Of a stretch of DNA of 64,000 nt, positions 31,780 to 42,527 are shown piece by piece. The stretch lies in assembly GCA_010909165.1 (NCBI GenBank), contig MU008186.1, positions 310,001-374,000 of the forward strand, written 5' to 3'. How positions within the stretch are numbered: the stretch's first letter is position 1; each line of letters begins with the position of its first letter. Under the pieces are notes generated by a model. It ran no database searches. It saw only the letters and a list, made by a program, of their open reading frames with translations, and was not told the origin of the DNA. The stretch is from Anthoceros angustus (taxonomy: Eukaryota; Streptophyta; Anthocerotopsida; Anthocerotales; Anthocerotaceae). The position numbers and the translations under genes were made by a program.

Positions 31780-32130
31780 CGCCCCGATCAGTCCCGGAAG
31801 AGCCTGAGAGCAGGCCCGCCATCCTCCTGTGCTTCGGAACTTGGCTCCTCGTCGAGCATACATGGATTCGTCGCTTGTGCTGCCTGATGGGGAGGGGCTG
31901 AATGTCCCTCCAACGCGGACATGGGAGGTGCACCCAGTTGTGTCATGGCAGGGCCAGGTGTAGCACCTCTAGGCCATCTGCCACAAAGGCCTGGATGGCT
32001 GTGAAAGCCAGTGGCGCGAGGCGTAGATGGCTCCTCCAGGCTATCTGCCACAAAGGCCTGGTGATGGTTGGTTTACGTCAAACTGATGGGCAGATGGGGT
32101 CATGCAGGATGGATGTGGGAAGGCCCATGT
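31780..32130. repeat. Diverged duplication (ATCTGCCACAAAGGCCTGG)
   Basis: ATCTGCCACAAAGGCCTGG occurs at ~31976 and ~32043 with related flanks, in a GC-rich stretch. The minus-strand frame 32051-31788 (MADSLEEPSTPRATG) has no known motif and is not called as a gene. Confidence 0.5.
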
Positions 32131-32195
32131 TCTGACAGCCCTAAAAAAGAAAACCTTGTGTGTCACAACCTAAAAAGAATCTTCACACGCCACAC

Positions 32196-32303
32196 CACTT
32201 GACGACATCGGGACACGAGGGGCAGGCGCCCACGGCCGATGTCGTCAAGTGTGTGACATAAGAAGTTTTCCCGCCGTTTGCGGCGAAAAAACTTCTTTTG
32301 TCA
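32196..32303. repeat. Two adjacent hairpins
   Basis: Hairpin 1: CACTTGACGACATCGG (32196-32211) pairs perfectly with 32236-32251 over 16 bp, loop 24 nt. Hairpin 2: 32254-32276 pairs with 32281-32303 over 20 of 23 bp, with two further G-T pairs in RNA and a 4-nt loop. No ORF. Possibly a foldback transposon end or a small-RNA precursor. Confidence 0.8.
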
Positions 32304-33214
32304 CCATCGAAAAAAACCCTAAATGGCTTCGTGATGAGATCGGTATTCTATACATTTGTACGTCTGTATCTCAACCTACTTCCTTAGCACCCTTCAATCC
32401 GAATTTCCATGACTATCATTATTAAACGCGTCTCACGAAAAAGCATCTTTCTCTAGCAGCTTCAACGCTCCTATTGGTTGTTCTCACCAATATCAATGGC
32501 AGTATTGTTGTCCAAGTTCCTTGAGGTTCAAGGTTATGCATTCGGAAAGTGTCAGAAAGTCCCATGCACGAAGCAAAACTCACAAGCTAATGAAGGGCAT
32601 TCGTGAAACCTGTTTCTCACAACCCAACCTCAGCGCACTGTTCAGCGAGTATGTGAAGCTGTATTCAAGGACTGTTCAACAAAGACACAAGAAAGGGCCT
32701 CAACAATACCCTCTGACTGGGATGTTTCTGATTTTGCAGCTTCACACACTCTCTGATCTTTGAAGAGAATTTTCCTTCTTTATGGCATCAAGCAACTCAT
32801 AATGGCAGAGAAACCAACGGAGAGGAGACCATTAAAACATATTAGAAGGCTGTTTTTGGCAACCAACGGAGAGGAGACCAGTAAAACATATAAGAATAAG
32901 AAACCTGTTTTTGGTGCACTGATTTACTGATCTATTGAATAGAAGAGGTGAGACAAACCCACTTACCATACAAGACTTTAGATGAAGACTATAGAGGTCA
33001 CAATGACAAGCAAGCATTGTGATTTTGAGATCACCCGTGCCAAACCCTTTGAAGGGCCATATGTGTTTACACTAGTCTGTGTTATCCTGAAAATCGTTCG
33101 TGATGGCCTCTGAAGACCGATTTTTGCAACCCCTTACATAGACCGTGTCTACCTAATAAGGCTGGATCCAAAGAGCCTGCTTCGGGAGCAGGCTCGGGCA
33201 AGACTTAATAATCC
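32304..33214. other. Mostly non-genic; small frame at 32521
   Basis: An 80-codon frame (32521-32763) without known motif is present. GGCTGTTTTTGGCAACCAAC and GAGGAGACCA are repeated around 32815-32880. Probably the GRX upstream region. Confidence 0.35.
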
Positions 33215-34096
33215 ATGGCGGTGAGGCCGAAGCTGTTGAGAAAGCGCCGTTCCGGCTTTGAGCAGGTGCAAGGTGTCCTTCCTTTGCTGTTCCGCGCGGC
33301 CGCCTTCGTCGGGCTCCCGCTGGCGCTCCTCTCTCTCCTGGCCTCTATTTATTGCGGCTCGCCTCTCTGTATGGGATCCTCCACTTCCAAGTCTGAGCCT
33401 GCTGCATCGTCCAGCTACGACGCCATGGCCAAGGTCGCTCCTCCTGTTGTGTCTACTCTCAGCAAGGTCCAGGGCATCGTGGAGAAGGATCCCCTCGTTG
33501 TTTTCAGGTGCCGCAAACGGAAGTCTTGTCGCAATTAGGTTCAAGAAGCGGGCCGGGCTCTGCTCCCGCTCCCGGTGATTGCTACGCCGTGACCTGATTT
33601 CCGCCCTCTGTTCTGGTTGCAGCAAGTCCTACTGCCCGTTCTGCAAGCGCGTGAAGAAGCTGTTTTCGGATTTAGGCGCCACCGGATCGGTGGTGGAGCT
33701 GGATGAAGAAGGTGTGTTGCGGAGTGTGCTTGGCTTGTTGGAGTAGATTCGGTGCTGCGTAATTGAGCTGGTGATTGAAAGGTGTGGAATTGTGTTTTTT
33801 GCTCGCAGCGGATGGAGATGCGATTCAAAACGCCCTAGCAAGCTGGACCAAGCAACGGACAGTGCCGAATGTGTTCATCGGTGGGAAGCATGTCGGTGGA
33901 TGTGATGGTGAGCTTCAGTTTGGTTCGGTTTTGATTTTGGCGGGGCATGGTGCGAGTGTTTCCGACATCTGCTCACGTTTTATTTTTTTTCGCTGTTGTG
34001 ATGGCAGATACTTTGCTACTCCAGAAGCAAGGAAAACTTGTGCCTATGCTTAAAGAGGCTGGAGCGTTGAAGGAGGAGTTGAATGTGTCTGCCTGA
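33215..34096 (+). CDS. GRX: Glutaredoxin, membrane-anchored C-type with CPFC active site
   Basis: Four exons in phase: 33215-33507, 33623-33711, 33809-33907, 34008-34096; 189 aa. It reduces disulfides or glutathione adducts using GSH. Residues 1-25 are basic, and 24-50 form a hydrophobic segment (LLFRAAAFVGLPLALLSLLA), a signal anchor as in secretory-pathway GRXC3/C4. A linker follows, then VVFSKSYCPFCKRVKKLF with the CPFC dithiol centre (most relatives have CPYC). Next come VVELDEEADG, the cis-Pro/GSH site TVPNVFIGGKHVGGCDD and TLLLQKQGKL. The start is the first ATG of the exon. Intact. Confidence 0.93.
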
Positions 34097-34980
34097 GCGC
34101 TAGGTTCTTTTCATGTAGCATCGCCATCATGATTATCATCTTGGACGTCACAATCTTTATTGTACAGTAGTATCCTAGTGACCAGGCAGTGCATTGGCTC
34201 GTCATTTTAAATCAGGGGGCCTTCGTCTGGCAGAGGCTCGAGAGTCCGGAAGTCTTCCTGGCCCGAAGGTTTCCTTGTGTTGCGAATGCAGTACCCTTCT
34301 CTCTTGGAACTTAATAGCACTCGAATTGGCAACTTCTGCTTGCTGGCTCGAGCTGTAGCCACCAGGTCCAAATCCTAAGCATTCTTCCGGAATTTTACTC
34401 AATAATTGGAAGGTGTGAGATGTGGCAGCAGGCTAGTGGCAGTTGACAGCAGTTGACAAGGCCGCCGATTGGTCGATTCTCTAACAGGACTTGGAGCTCG
34501 ACAGTAGGAGGTTCTAAAAGTGCGGGTTGGCCCTGCTTTGGCCGATGTTCACGGACAGAGCCTGGACACGCATTCCGCAAGTTACGACCGTCAAGTGTCT
34601 AACGATCTTACAGTTACGGTGGACATGAACATGCCCGTTTCAAGTCTACCCGTTGCTTTGGCCATCCTGTTGTATGAATACATGTATTCTGTTTCCATCA
34701 TTATAACAGGAATTCTTTGTGAGGGGAGAAGATGATGGGGAGAGCCCATCCAAGCACAGGACATCTATTTCTTTGTGCCATTATTTTCGTTCTCTCTTTG
34801 TTTAGTAAATGATGATCACGTTCTCTATCTTTTTTGGGGGAATGGAGATTATGTTTTTTGTCTTCGTGGTTTCGGCACCATCGCTTCCCGGCAATGAGAT
34901 GAATATATGGATTTTTAGATCGCAAAAATCGGATACCATCTTCATGCCTAACGATGCGGCAAAAGTTCGGCATCACTGAT
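34097..34980. other. Non-genic spacer
   Basis: GRX 3' flank followed by sequence without coding signal. The Copia remains begin at about 34990. Confidence 0.4.
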
Positions 34981-34989
34981 ACATGCCTA

Positions 34990-36760
34990 CATAGACTTCT
35001 TCAATTTGTGAATGAAGGAGCAGGATACTGTGGAATCCTACATCAACAAGTTTTGTACTAGTCGTGCAAACTTGACATATTATAGCACTATTTTGTCGAG
35101 GTACAGGCTGCCGTCAGCCTGTTGGCTTCATTGCCTGAGAGCTATGACCGATTCATGAGCTCTCATAATGCTACAGTACCAGCAGCCGTAGAGGCAACTG
35201 TTGCTGGTTCCATACCTTCCTTAACACTAGAGGAAGTATTAGGAGCCCTCCTTGCAGAAGAGAGGACTCGAGGTTTCCACAAATCCAAGAATCAGCCAGC
35301 ACAAAGTTCCAAAGTTCTATTTTCTGGATGCGGTAGAGGAAGCTTTTGCGGACGAGACAGGGGCAGAGGCTTCACTCCAACTGAGAAGCAGCCCAATTTA
35401 CAGAGACGCACGTTCACCTGTAACTAGTGCAAGATCCCAGGACATTATGAAAAGGATTGCCGAAAGAAGCGTGCAGAAGAGCCAAGGAGGTAGGTCCTTG
35501 CACCTGAAACAAACGTGGCGACGAACAAGTCTTCCTTACGCAGAAACCCCTCTATTTTAGCAGTATGTTTGTCTTTTGTGCAGATACAAACAGATATGTG
35601 GTTTTTGGATTTAGGGGCCACAAGCCACATTTGTTTTGATAGACATGCTTTTTCTACTTTTCACCGTTCTACTGACCACAATCAGTTTGTGTTGTTGGGT
35701 GATAACAGTGGGTTAGCCATCAATGGTTCTGGTTCTGTTATTATAGAACTCCCAGATTCAACCACCTTAACATTGTCAAATGTGTTATTTGTTCCTTCGA
35801 TGAATAAGAACTTGATGTCTGTGATCAAGTTGACGGATGAACATTCTTACCGAGTATGTTTTGATCACATAGGTTGTTCCATCACTCGTTTCACGAGTTG
35901 GGATGACATCTGTTCATGAACTCCCTTCAATGACCTTTACTTCTTAATGTAAGGTCAGTCATCCACCCATCAGCATCTTTACATGTCTCTTAGGATACAG
36001 CCCTTTCCCCAACACAATTGTGGCATTGTAGGTTGGGGCATGTTAATTTCCAGCGTCTTTCTAGTCTTGTCAGCACTACTATCTGTTGAGACTCTCTTTC
36101 TTTTCTCTTTTCAATGCCCATGCTTTTTGTGATGCCTGAGATTAGTAAGGCAATTTCCAAGCCTTTCAAAGACAAACACCTTTCTAGAGTCACAAGCCTC
36201 CTTCATACTATTGTCCACAATGATATCTTTTGGCAGTGCATCTTATTTCATAACTTTCCTTGATAAATGGAGTCGAGTCGATATTGCACTGTATATGTTC
36301 ATCATCATAAGAGTGAGGCCTTATCTACATTTCAACCATGGCTCGGCGGCAAACAAGAGCTCAACTCAAGCTCCTTCGAACTGATAACGGCGAAGAATAC
36401 ACCAGCCATGCCTTCACAAAGTTTTATGCTGCAGAGGGAGTTATTCACCAGTTCACTATTCCCTATACGCCTGCTCAAAATGCCTTTGCGGAACGTAAGA
36501 ACATGAAACACAAGGAAGCTACTTTATCCATTCTCTCCTTCGCTGGCTTAACGAGAGGTTTTTGGGCTGAAGCTCTCATCGCAGCCAACTATATTCAAAA
36601 CCGATTGCCCTCTACGGAGCTGGGGCTCATTACTCCCTATGAACGGTGGACAGTCAAGAAGCCTCGTATTTCACATCTTCGGATACACTGCCATATGGCC
36701 ATGCATGACGCCATTTCCACTAGAAAGTTGAGAGCAAGTCACCAGCTAAGCTGCAAGCAC
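34990..36760 (+). mobile_element. Ty1/copia retrotransposon, gag to integrase, decayed
   Basis: Gag: LLASLPESYDRFMSSHNA and LTLEEVLGALLAEERTRG. The zinc knuckle is CN*CKIPGHYEKDC, with a stop inside it. Protease: WFLDLGATSHICFDRHAF, where the usual catalytic D-S-G-A has become D-L-G-A. Integrase: LLRTDNGEEYTSHAF, IPYTPAQNAFAERKN and GFWAEALIAANYIQNRLP. Several stops and shifts. No LTRs could be identified by eye. Plant Copia; not functional. Confidence 0.9.
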
Positions 36761-36879
36761 ACAGGATTAGGTGAACAAAAGCTTCATCCACTGTGCCTCG
36801 ATGCTATCCACATAGGAATTCTGAACCTAACAGGAGTCTGTGACCTCTGCTGTATGTGATGTGAGCAAAGACAAAGACC

Positions 36880-37830
36880 TGAACGATGCGATACTCAGCT
36901 GGTGGCTTATGAGCCCTACTGCATAAGTGAGGGAAAAGCCCTGAGCTCCATGGACTCCATGTACAAGGTGTGCTTTTGTGTAGAAAGATGTTTAGTGAGC
37001 ACGCCGGCTGTGTTCTGATCTGTGTGGATATATTCAATCTTGATATTCTTCTGTTCAACGGAGTGTCTAACATAATGGTGATGCACATCTATGTGCTTAG
37101 TATGGGCATGGAAGCGGGGATTGGCAATCATGGATATTGTGGACATGTTATCACAATAGATCACAGTGAGAGCATGCTATGTGAAACCTAAACCCTATAA
37201 GAAACTGCGTTCCCAAATGGCTTCCTGAGCAGCATCCGTCAATGCATTCTATTTATCCTCAATGCATTCTATTTATCCAACAGAAACTTGCTTCTTCAAG
37301 CTCCAATTGATGGCTGCATTTGACAAGATGAAACAATATGCAGATATGCTTCTTCAAGTCTCAAGGTCAGTGGCCCAATCCGCATTTGCGAAGCCACACA
37401 GGTAATATCGTCCTTGCCCCCTTTGAAGCATAGCCCATAATGCATAGTTCCTTTCAAATAACGCAGAATTCGTGTAATAGTACCCCAATGCTCCTTGCCA
37501 TGGTTCTCGAGAAATTGAGAGACGGAGCTGACAACATATTAGTAGTATGTCCGATCGAGTCGAGCAACTAATGTAGTTGAGGCAGCCAACAGCATGGCGA
37601 TAGGGCACTTGGGACATAGCTGCACGCTCATCATCAGTCTTAGGACATTAGTTAGAAGTAAGCTTGGCCCCTGGTGAGATACACAACTACTACCACTCTT
37701 TGCTTCTGGAAGCAGCAAGGGTTCGGGAGCCCATAACTCCTCGACTCTTTTTAGCGCTAGGGCCACACTCCACATTAGGGCAAATGCTCCAAGTATAGCG
37801 GGCATAGGGCACCGAGCTCGAGATCAGGCC
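36880..37830 (-). mobile_element. Ty1/copia reverse transcriptase end and RNase H, opposite orientation, decayed
   Basis: On the minus strand: CPKTDDERAAMSQVPYRHAV, GCLNYISCSTRSDI, then across frames the ALTDAAQEAIWERSFL, IYCDNMSTISMIANPRFHAH, TKHIDVHHHYVRHSVEQKNI and TAGVLTKHL signatures of the RNase H region. It faces the gag-integrase half at 34990-36760. Either one element with an inverted 3' half or two elements. Confidence 0.88.
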
Positions 37831-37975
37831 ACATTCCTGGAGGAAGAGCCCCAAGTTGAGGGTACCCAGCACCGGGAACGTGCCATTTTATTTACACAAC
37901 ATGCGCGGTTCATCATAGAGAGTAGAGAGTTGAACATGCCCGAATGTATCCAGCATGACACTATAGCTTTGTTAA

Positions 37976-38024
37976 CCATATATGGAGTATATAGCTTTGT
38001 TAACCATATATGGAGTAGAAGATG
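37976..38024. repeat. Short direct duplication
   Basis: ATAGCTTTGTTAACCATATA followed by TGGAGTA occurs twice in tandem (~37968 and ~37990). Confidence 0.7.
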
Positions 38025-38084
38025 AGCCAAATGATGTATAAGTTATATTGGGGGGTCATAAGTATTATGTACCAAGTGAAGTGT

Positions 38085-38680
38085 TTGTTATAAGTATGTA
38101 GAGGGTGGGAAAAGTGCCAAGTGAAATGACCATTATAAGTATGTAGGGGATTGGAAAAGATGGAGCAAAACCGTCATGAGTAATAGGATTTTAAAACACC
38201 TGTCATCTCCCCAAGCATGTGAAGCAATAGGGTTGGAAAATACTGTAATCTTCACAAGCCTTAGAAATGTGAAAAAACCATTATGAGTAGTAGGGTTGGA
38301 AAATCCCGGTCATCTCCTCAAGCATAGGAAATGTGAAGAAACTATTATGAGTAAGAGAGTTGGAACATACCGGTCTTCGCGAGCCTGTGAAATGTGAAGA
38401 AGCCGTTATGAGCAAGAGCGTGGAAAAGTACCGGTCATGTCCGTGAGCCTCGCTCCAAACTTATGAAATGTGAAAAAAGCAATTATGAACAAGAAGTTGC
38501 GACAATATGGGTCATGCCTATGAGCCTCTGAGCCTCGCTCCAAACTTATGAAATGTGAAAAAAGCAATTATGAACAAGAAGGTGCGACAATATGGGTCAT
38601 GCCTATGAGCCTCTGTAATGTGATGAAACTGTTATGAGAGTAAGATGGTTGGAAAAGACCATAAACATCATCTTCACAAA
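38085..38680. repeat. Degenerate ~60-75-bp minisatellite
   Basis: About eight diverged units carry (C/T)ATTATGAGTA.., GTTGGAAAA, CGGTCATC.CC, AAGC.T..GAAATGTGAA. Two adjacent ~78-bp units (GAGCCTCGCTCCAAACTTAT) near 38446-38610 are almost identical. It lies beside the inverted Copia half. Confidence 0.8.
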
Positions 38681-39281
38681 AATGTGAAGACCATAGTGTG
38701 GAGAAAATAGTTTGTGTCAAGTACAATATGAAAATTCATACTCTCGTAATAGTATAAGTTTATTGTTAAGTTCACTCCATTCAAAGACTACTCTTATAGT
38801 GCAGATTTATGAATCTTGCGTTTGCGTTGTAACTTGAAATCTGACCTGAAATCTTTAAATAATCTATTTATGATTCGTAATAAACTTTATGAGACTTCTT
38901 TTATTATGCAGGTTCTTAAGTCTTAGGAGGTTTGCGTTGTCACCTGCGTCGTAACCTACATCGTATCTTCCATTTCGTACAAACTGGACTAACTCAACTA
39001 ATTAAACTAACTGAACTAACTATCCAACTCGGAATCGAATTGTATTGCTGTTCTTCGTTGCTAAAACGATTACATACCTGTTTGACTCTCCAACGAGACC
39101 TAATTGGGGAAGGGCTGTGAAGGGACTATGTATGTATGTAGGCACTGTTTTGAATGGAGGAAGATCCGGGGCATGTGAGGAATGAACCGGGGAAGTGAAG
39201 CACCAGAGCACGCATTGTGATGCTTCCGTGTAAGCGGCACAAATCCATCCTGAATCTGTATCGTGGTGGAAGCGGGGCGCG
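38681..39281. other. AT-rich spacer upstream of ALG14
   Basis: No coding signal; simple TAACTTGAA and AACTAACT-type repeats. Contains the ALG14 promoter by position. Confidence 0.35.
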
Positions 39282-40401
39282 ATGGGCGCGGAGACCCTGT
39301 TGCTGCTCCTTGTATGGCGTCTCCTTTGGCTGTTCCTCGCATGGCGTCTCCTCTGGGCTTTCTGGATTACCGGGAGGCCCAAAACGCGGCCTGCCCCAAG
39401 ACGTGCTCTGCGCACCCTGATTGTGCTGGGATCTGGTGCGCTCCGATGCCAGGGCTTCCTTCAATTGCTGTCCTGTGTCCGTGGCCGCTAAAGCTCATGT
39501 TCTGCGTGCTGTCAAACAGGCGGGCATACGGCAGAGATGCTGAATTTCGTGAGCGCGCTCAGTCCCCGGAGATATGCACCCAGATGGTATGTCGCAGCCA
39601 TGAGTGACAACATGAGCTTGGGGCGGGCCCAGTATGCGGAAGAGACTGCTGCGGAGATAGCCTCCTTGTCTGAGAAGGTGTGGAGAATCTGGTCTCGTCG
39701 GGCGGAACGAGTAGGCGTGCTTGATGTGCAGTTTGCGTGCCTCTGATGTAGGCCAATCCTACAGTGCTGATTTTGGCAGACTGGATGAGGATTCTCAGGC
39801 TGGAAGTGCATACGAACAGGAGCTGCATTACCTCCAGATTTACAGGAGCAGAGAGGTGGGACAAAGCTATTTCACATCGATCTGGACTACGCTTCTTGCC
39901 ATGGCGCATGGATGCTGGCTGGTGTTGAGCATCAGACCTGATGTTGTAAGTGGCTGGGCCTACTGCGTGTTCTCCGCCAGCACAGTTGTTTGCAGCAGTT
40001 TTTGAGGACACCCGACTTGCTTCCTGGCTGGGACGATTCATGGAACGATGCCCTGAATGCTTCATGATGTATGCAGGTACTCTGCAATGGCCCGGGCACA
40101 TGCCTTCCGATCTGCGTGGCCGCTTTCCTTTACAAGGTGACGAGGCTTCTTTGCTATGATCCCAATTGTCGCCTCTGAGATGAAGGTTGAGACCCGGAGT
40201 TAACGACCCTTGTTTTTGGTCCAGGTTGTAGGATTCAAGCGGGTGGTGATTGTGTACATCGAGAGCATTGCCAGAGTCCGAAGGCTCTCCCTCACGGGCC
40301 TGCTGCTCTACAGGCTCCGGATCGTAGATCAATTTTTTGTGCAGTGGCCAAAGCTACAGGAGGAGTTCCCAAGGACGCAATACCTGGGCAGACTCATGTA
40401 G
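39282..40401 (+). CDS. ALG14: ALG14, UDP-GlcNAc transferase membrane subunit
   Basis: ALG14 anchors ALG13 at the ER and together they add the second GlcNAc to dolichol-PP-GlcNAc. Exons: 39282-39435, 39520-39677, ~39799-39945, 40077-40136, 40225-40401, about 231 aa (Arabidopsis ~233). N-terminal membrane anchor LLLLLVWRLLWLFLAWRLLW; glycine loop GSGGHTAEMLNFVSALSPRR; SDNMSL; IYRSREVGQSYFTSIWTTLL; VVLCNGPGTCLPICVAAFLY; YIESIARVRRLSLTGLLLYR; VQWPKLQEEFP..QYLGRLM at the C-terminus. The acceptor of exon 3 is the only uncertain boundary (39799 or 39820). The long minus-strand frame over this gene is a shadow. Confidence 0.95.
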
Positions 40402-40666
40402 AGAGTGGGATTCAGTGCTGCCCTTTAGGATACTAGCATGTTTTCAAGCTGTGCATGAACAGCTGGACCGAAAGGTCTTAATTCTGCTAACATACCAAGG
40501 CTCTCAGAAATGACGCCTCGCCATAGGCGGATCCCTTGTAACCAACGAGTATGTGTATAATGACCATAAAATTCAACTCCAGCATCCCTGAGATGTTCCT
40601 ACAAAGTTACAGGATGATTTGCAGGCGTGAAGCGAAACCAGGGGCAAAAGATGCATTGGGCCCCTG

Positions 40667-41076
40667 CTACCGTTGCATCATCCTAGATATTCTTTGGAGA
40701 TGGTAGTTGATAGTTTGATTTGGCTTCCCCTTCTTGCCCTGCACATCAAAGGACCCTGTCAGGGCCTGTTGATCATAAACCTGGAACGCAACTAGTTCAT
40801 AGCTTGAATGTCCTTAACTGCTTCATCGACCCTTCAGTAAGGCAACAAGCTCCTTGCTCTCACACAGATAGAGCATTTCATTCCAGCATGCTGTCAGAAT
40901 CACACCTGAAGATCCATGCAGGTGTTGAGCGCAGCTCTTTCCGCAGCGCAAGCAGCATCATCAAAGTTGCTTCTTCCAAGAGCTCCCAGAAACGTCAACA
41001 TTTCGGTAAGGCACGGGAACTGCTTCCGAGTGAGGGTCTTGGGATTCACTCGCATAATACCCGCCTTGCGCCCCAT
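40667..41076 (-). CDS. CHCH protein, mitochondrial small-ribosomal mS37/MRP10-like
   Basis: 80 aa in two exons, 41076-40906 and 40738-40667, intron GT/AG in phase 0. It begins MGRKAGIMRVNPKTLTRK and ends GKKGKPNQTINYHLQRISRM, both matching what I remember of the plant mS37-like CHCH proteins. The CHCH fold needs two CX9C motifs oxidised in the intermembrane space by MIA40. The second is present (CAAERAALNTC). The first reads CLTEMLTFLGA: its second Cys is Ala. It is 225 bp from the divergent PNO1 start, so a shared promoter is likely. Confidence 0.85.
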
Positions 41077-41301
41077 GCTGGCCTGATCGGTCCACGCCTC
41101 GGACGATTACTCCTTCTCGGGCGGTGACATATGGGAGTAGCAGTAGAAGAAGAATGGTAAGTGGGTCCAAACCCTAACCCTAGATCGAAAAAGCAAGCTA
41201 CCGAGTCTGAGAACGGAAAACATATTCCTCGAAGTCTATATATGTGCTCTCACTAGCTACGAGTTTTGTCTGAAGGCTGCGTTGCATTTCAGTCTGTGTA
41301 C
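41077..41301. promoter_or_regulatory. Short bidirectional promoter between CHCH and PNO1 genes
   Basis: 225 bp between divergent ATGs (41076 minus, 41302 plus). AACCCTAACCCTAG (telo-box, AAACCCTAA-type) at 41169-41184 is a known motif in promoters of plant ribosomal and ribosome-assembly genes. TATATATG occurs near 41238. Role inferred. Confidence 0.5.
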
Positions 41302-42098
41302 ATGGCGGACCAGGAAGCTGCCCCGATGGAGGACGCCGTTCCGATGGAGGAAGCCGTCGTGATGGAGGAGGCTGGGCCGTCGAAGCCTCAGTTTCCACCG
41401 CTGTCGGCCCATGAGATGGGAGGCGGCCGAGTGCAGGTTCGCAGACTGTTCGTGCCTTCTCATCGGTATACTCCATTGAAACAACACTGGTTGGAAGTTT
41501 ACACGCCAATCTACGAGCAGATGAAGATCGACATTCGGATGAACCTCAAGGTACGATGGATTCAGCTTGCTACAGCCGCCTGTCTCTGCTCGCTCAGCTG
41601 GCTGTGTAGACTTTAGGTGGTCTGTCGTGTAGCGGATCGACAACTCACAATCAACTTCCTTATTCTGGCATGCAGACTCGCAAGGTGGAATTGAAGACAA
41701 GGCGCGATACCCCTGATGCAGACGCTTTGCAGAAATGTGCCGATTTTGTGCATGCTTTTCTTTTAGGGTTCGATATTGCTGACGCAATTGCGCTGCTGAG
41801 ATTGGATGATCTCTATGTTGAGTCTTTCGAGATTAAGGATGTGAAGACGTTGAAAGGGGAGCACTTGTCCAGAGCTATTGGAAGGTTGTCAGGGAAGGGA
41901 GGGAAGACAAGACATGCGATTGAGAATTCATCCAGGACAAGAATAGTCATTGCGGATACCAGGATACACATTCTAGGCTCTTTTGCCAACATCAGAGTGG
42001 CAAGGAATGCTCTTTGCAATCTCATTTTAGGGTCCCCTGCGCCGAAAGTTTACTCGACGTTGAGGAACGTATCTCGCCGATTGGCGGAGAATTTTTGA
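41302..42098 (+). CDS. PNO1: PNO1/DIM2, KH-domain 40S ribosome assembly factor
   Basis: Partner of NOB1, needed for 18S rRNA 3' maturation in the nucleolus and cytoplasm. Two exons (41302-41550, 41676-42098), 223 aa. Residues 1-30 are acidic repeats (MEDAVPMEEAVVMEEA). The conserved body follows: RLFVPSHRYTPLKQHW, WLEVYTPIYEQMKIDIRMNL and ALQKCADFVHAFLLGFDIAD. The KH region has HLSRAIGRLSGKGGKTRHAI, ENSSRTRIVIADTRIHILGS and NLILGSPAPKVYSTLR. Complete and intact. Confidence 0.96.
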
Positions 42099-42527
42099 GC
42101 TATATACTATTTGTTGTCACTCTTGGTACGGGAGAGTTACCGTTCTTGCGGTGCGAGGACCATTCGGCGAGGCAAAGGCTCCTGGGGAAAATCTTCACTT
42201 GTATGGTGTTGTTTGTATCAGGACGTACCATCGGCTATGGAGCAGCAACTTGTATATTACACTGGAGAGTTACCGTTCTTGCCGTGCAAGTCTGTTCGAC
42301 GCCGTTCAAGTTCCCGAGAAGTCTGTTGTAACAGGGGTTGGGGTTTAGACTAAACAAAGCAGGGTTTAGGGTGTTACATCAGGGTGGAGCATCAGCTCCT
42401 ACTTTTTAGACTACCAAAATTGTCAGTTCCTGTCTATGACAAGTAAGAGCTTGTGGACCAAGCCACTGTAGTGCTAATTTAAGTACAGCTGATTCAGTAA
42501 CTGTTTAAAAGTTATGTAGTCTACTCG
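42099..42527. other. 3' flank with GAGAGTTACCGTTCTTG.CG repeat
   Basis: GGAGAGTTACCGTTCTTG is present at ~42131 and ~42264. GGGTTTAG at ~42346 and ~42365 is telomere-like. No gene. Confidence 0.4.

Noticed and set aside
39559-40332. 257-codon minus-strand frame
   Set aside because: Antisense to ALG14 exons and introns; no domain and composition typical of a shadow frame.
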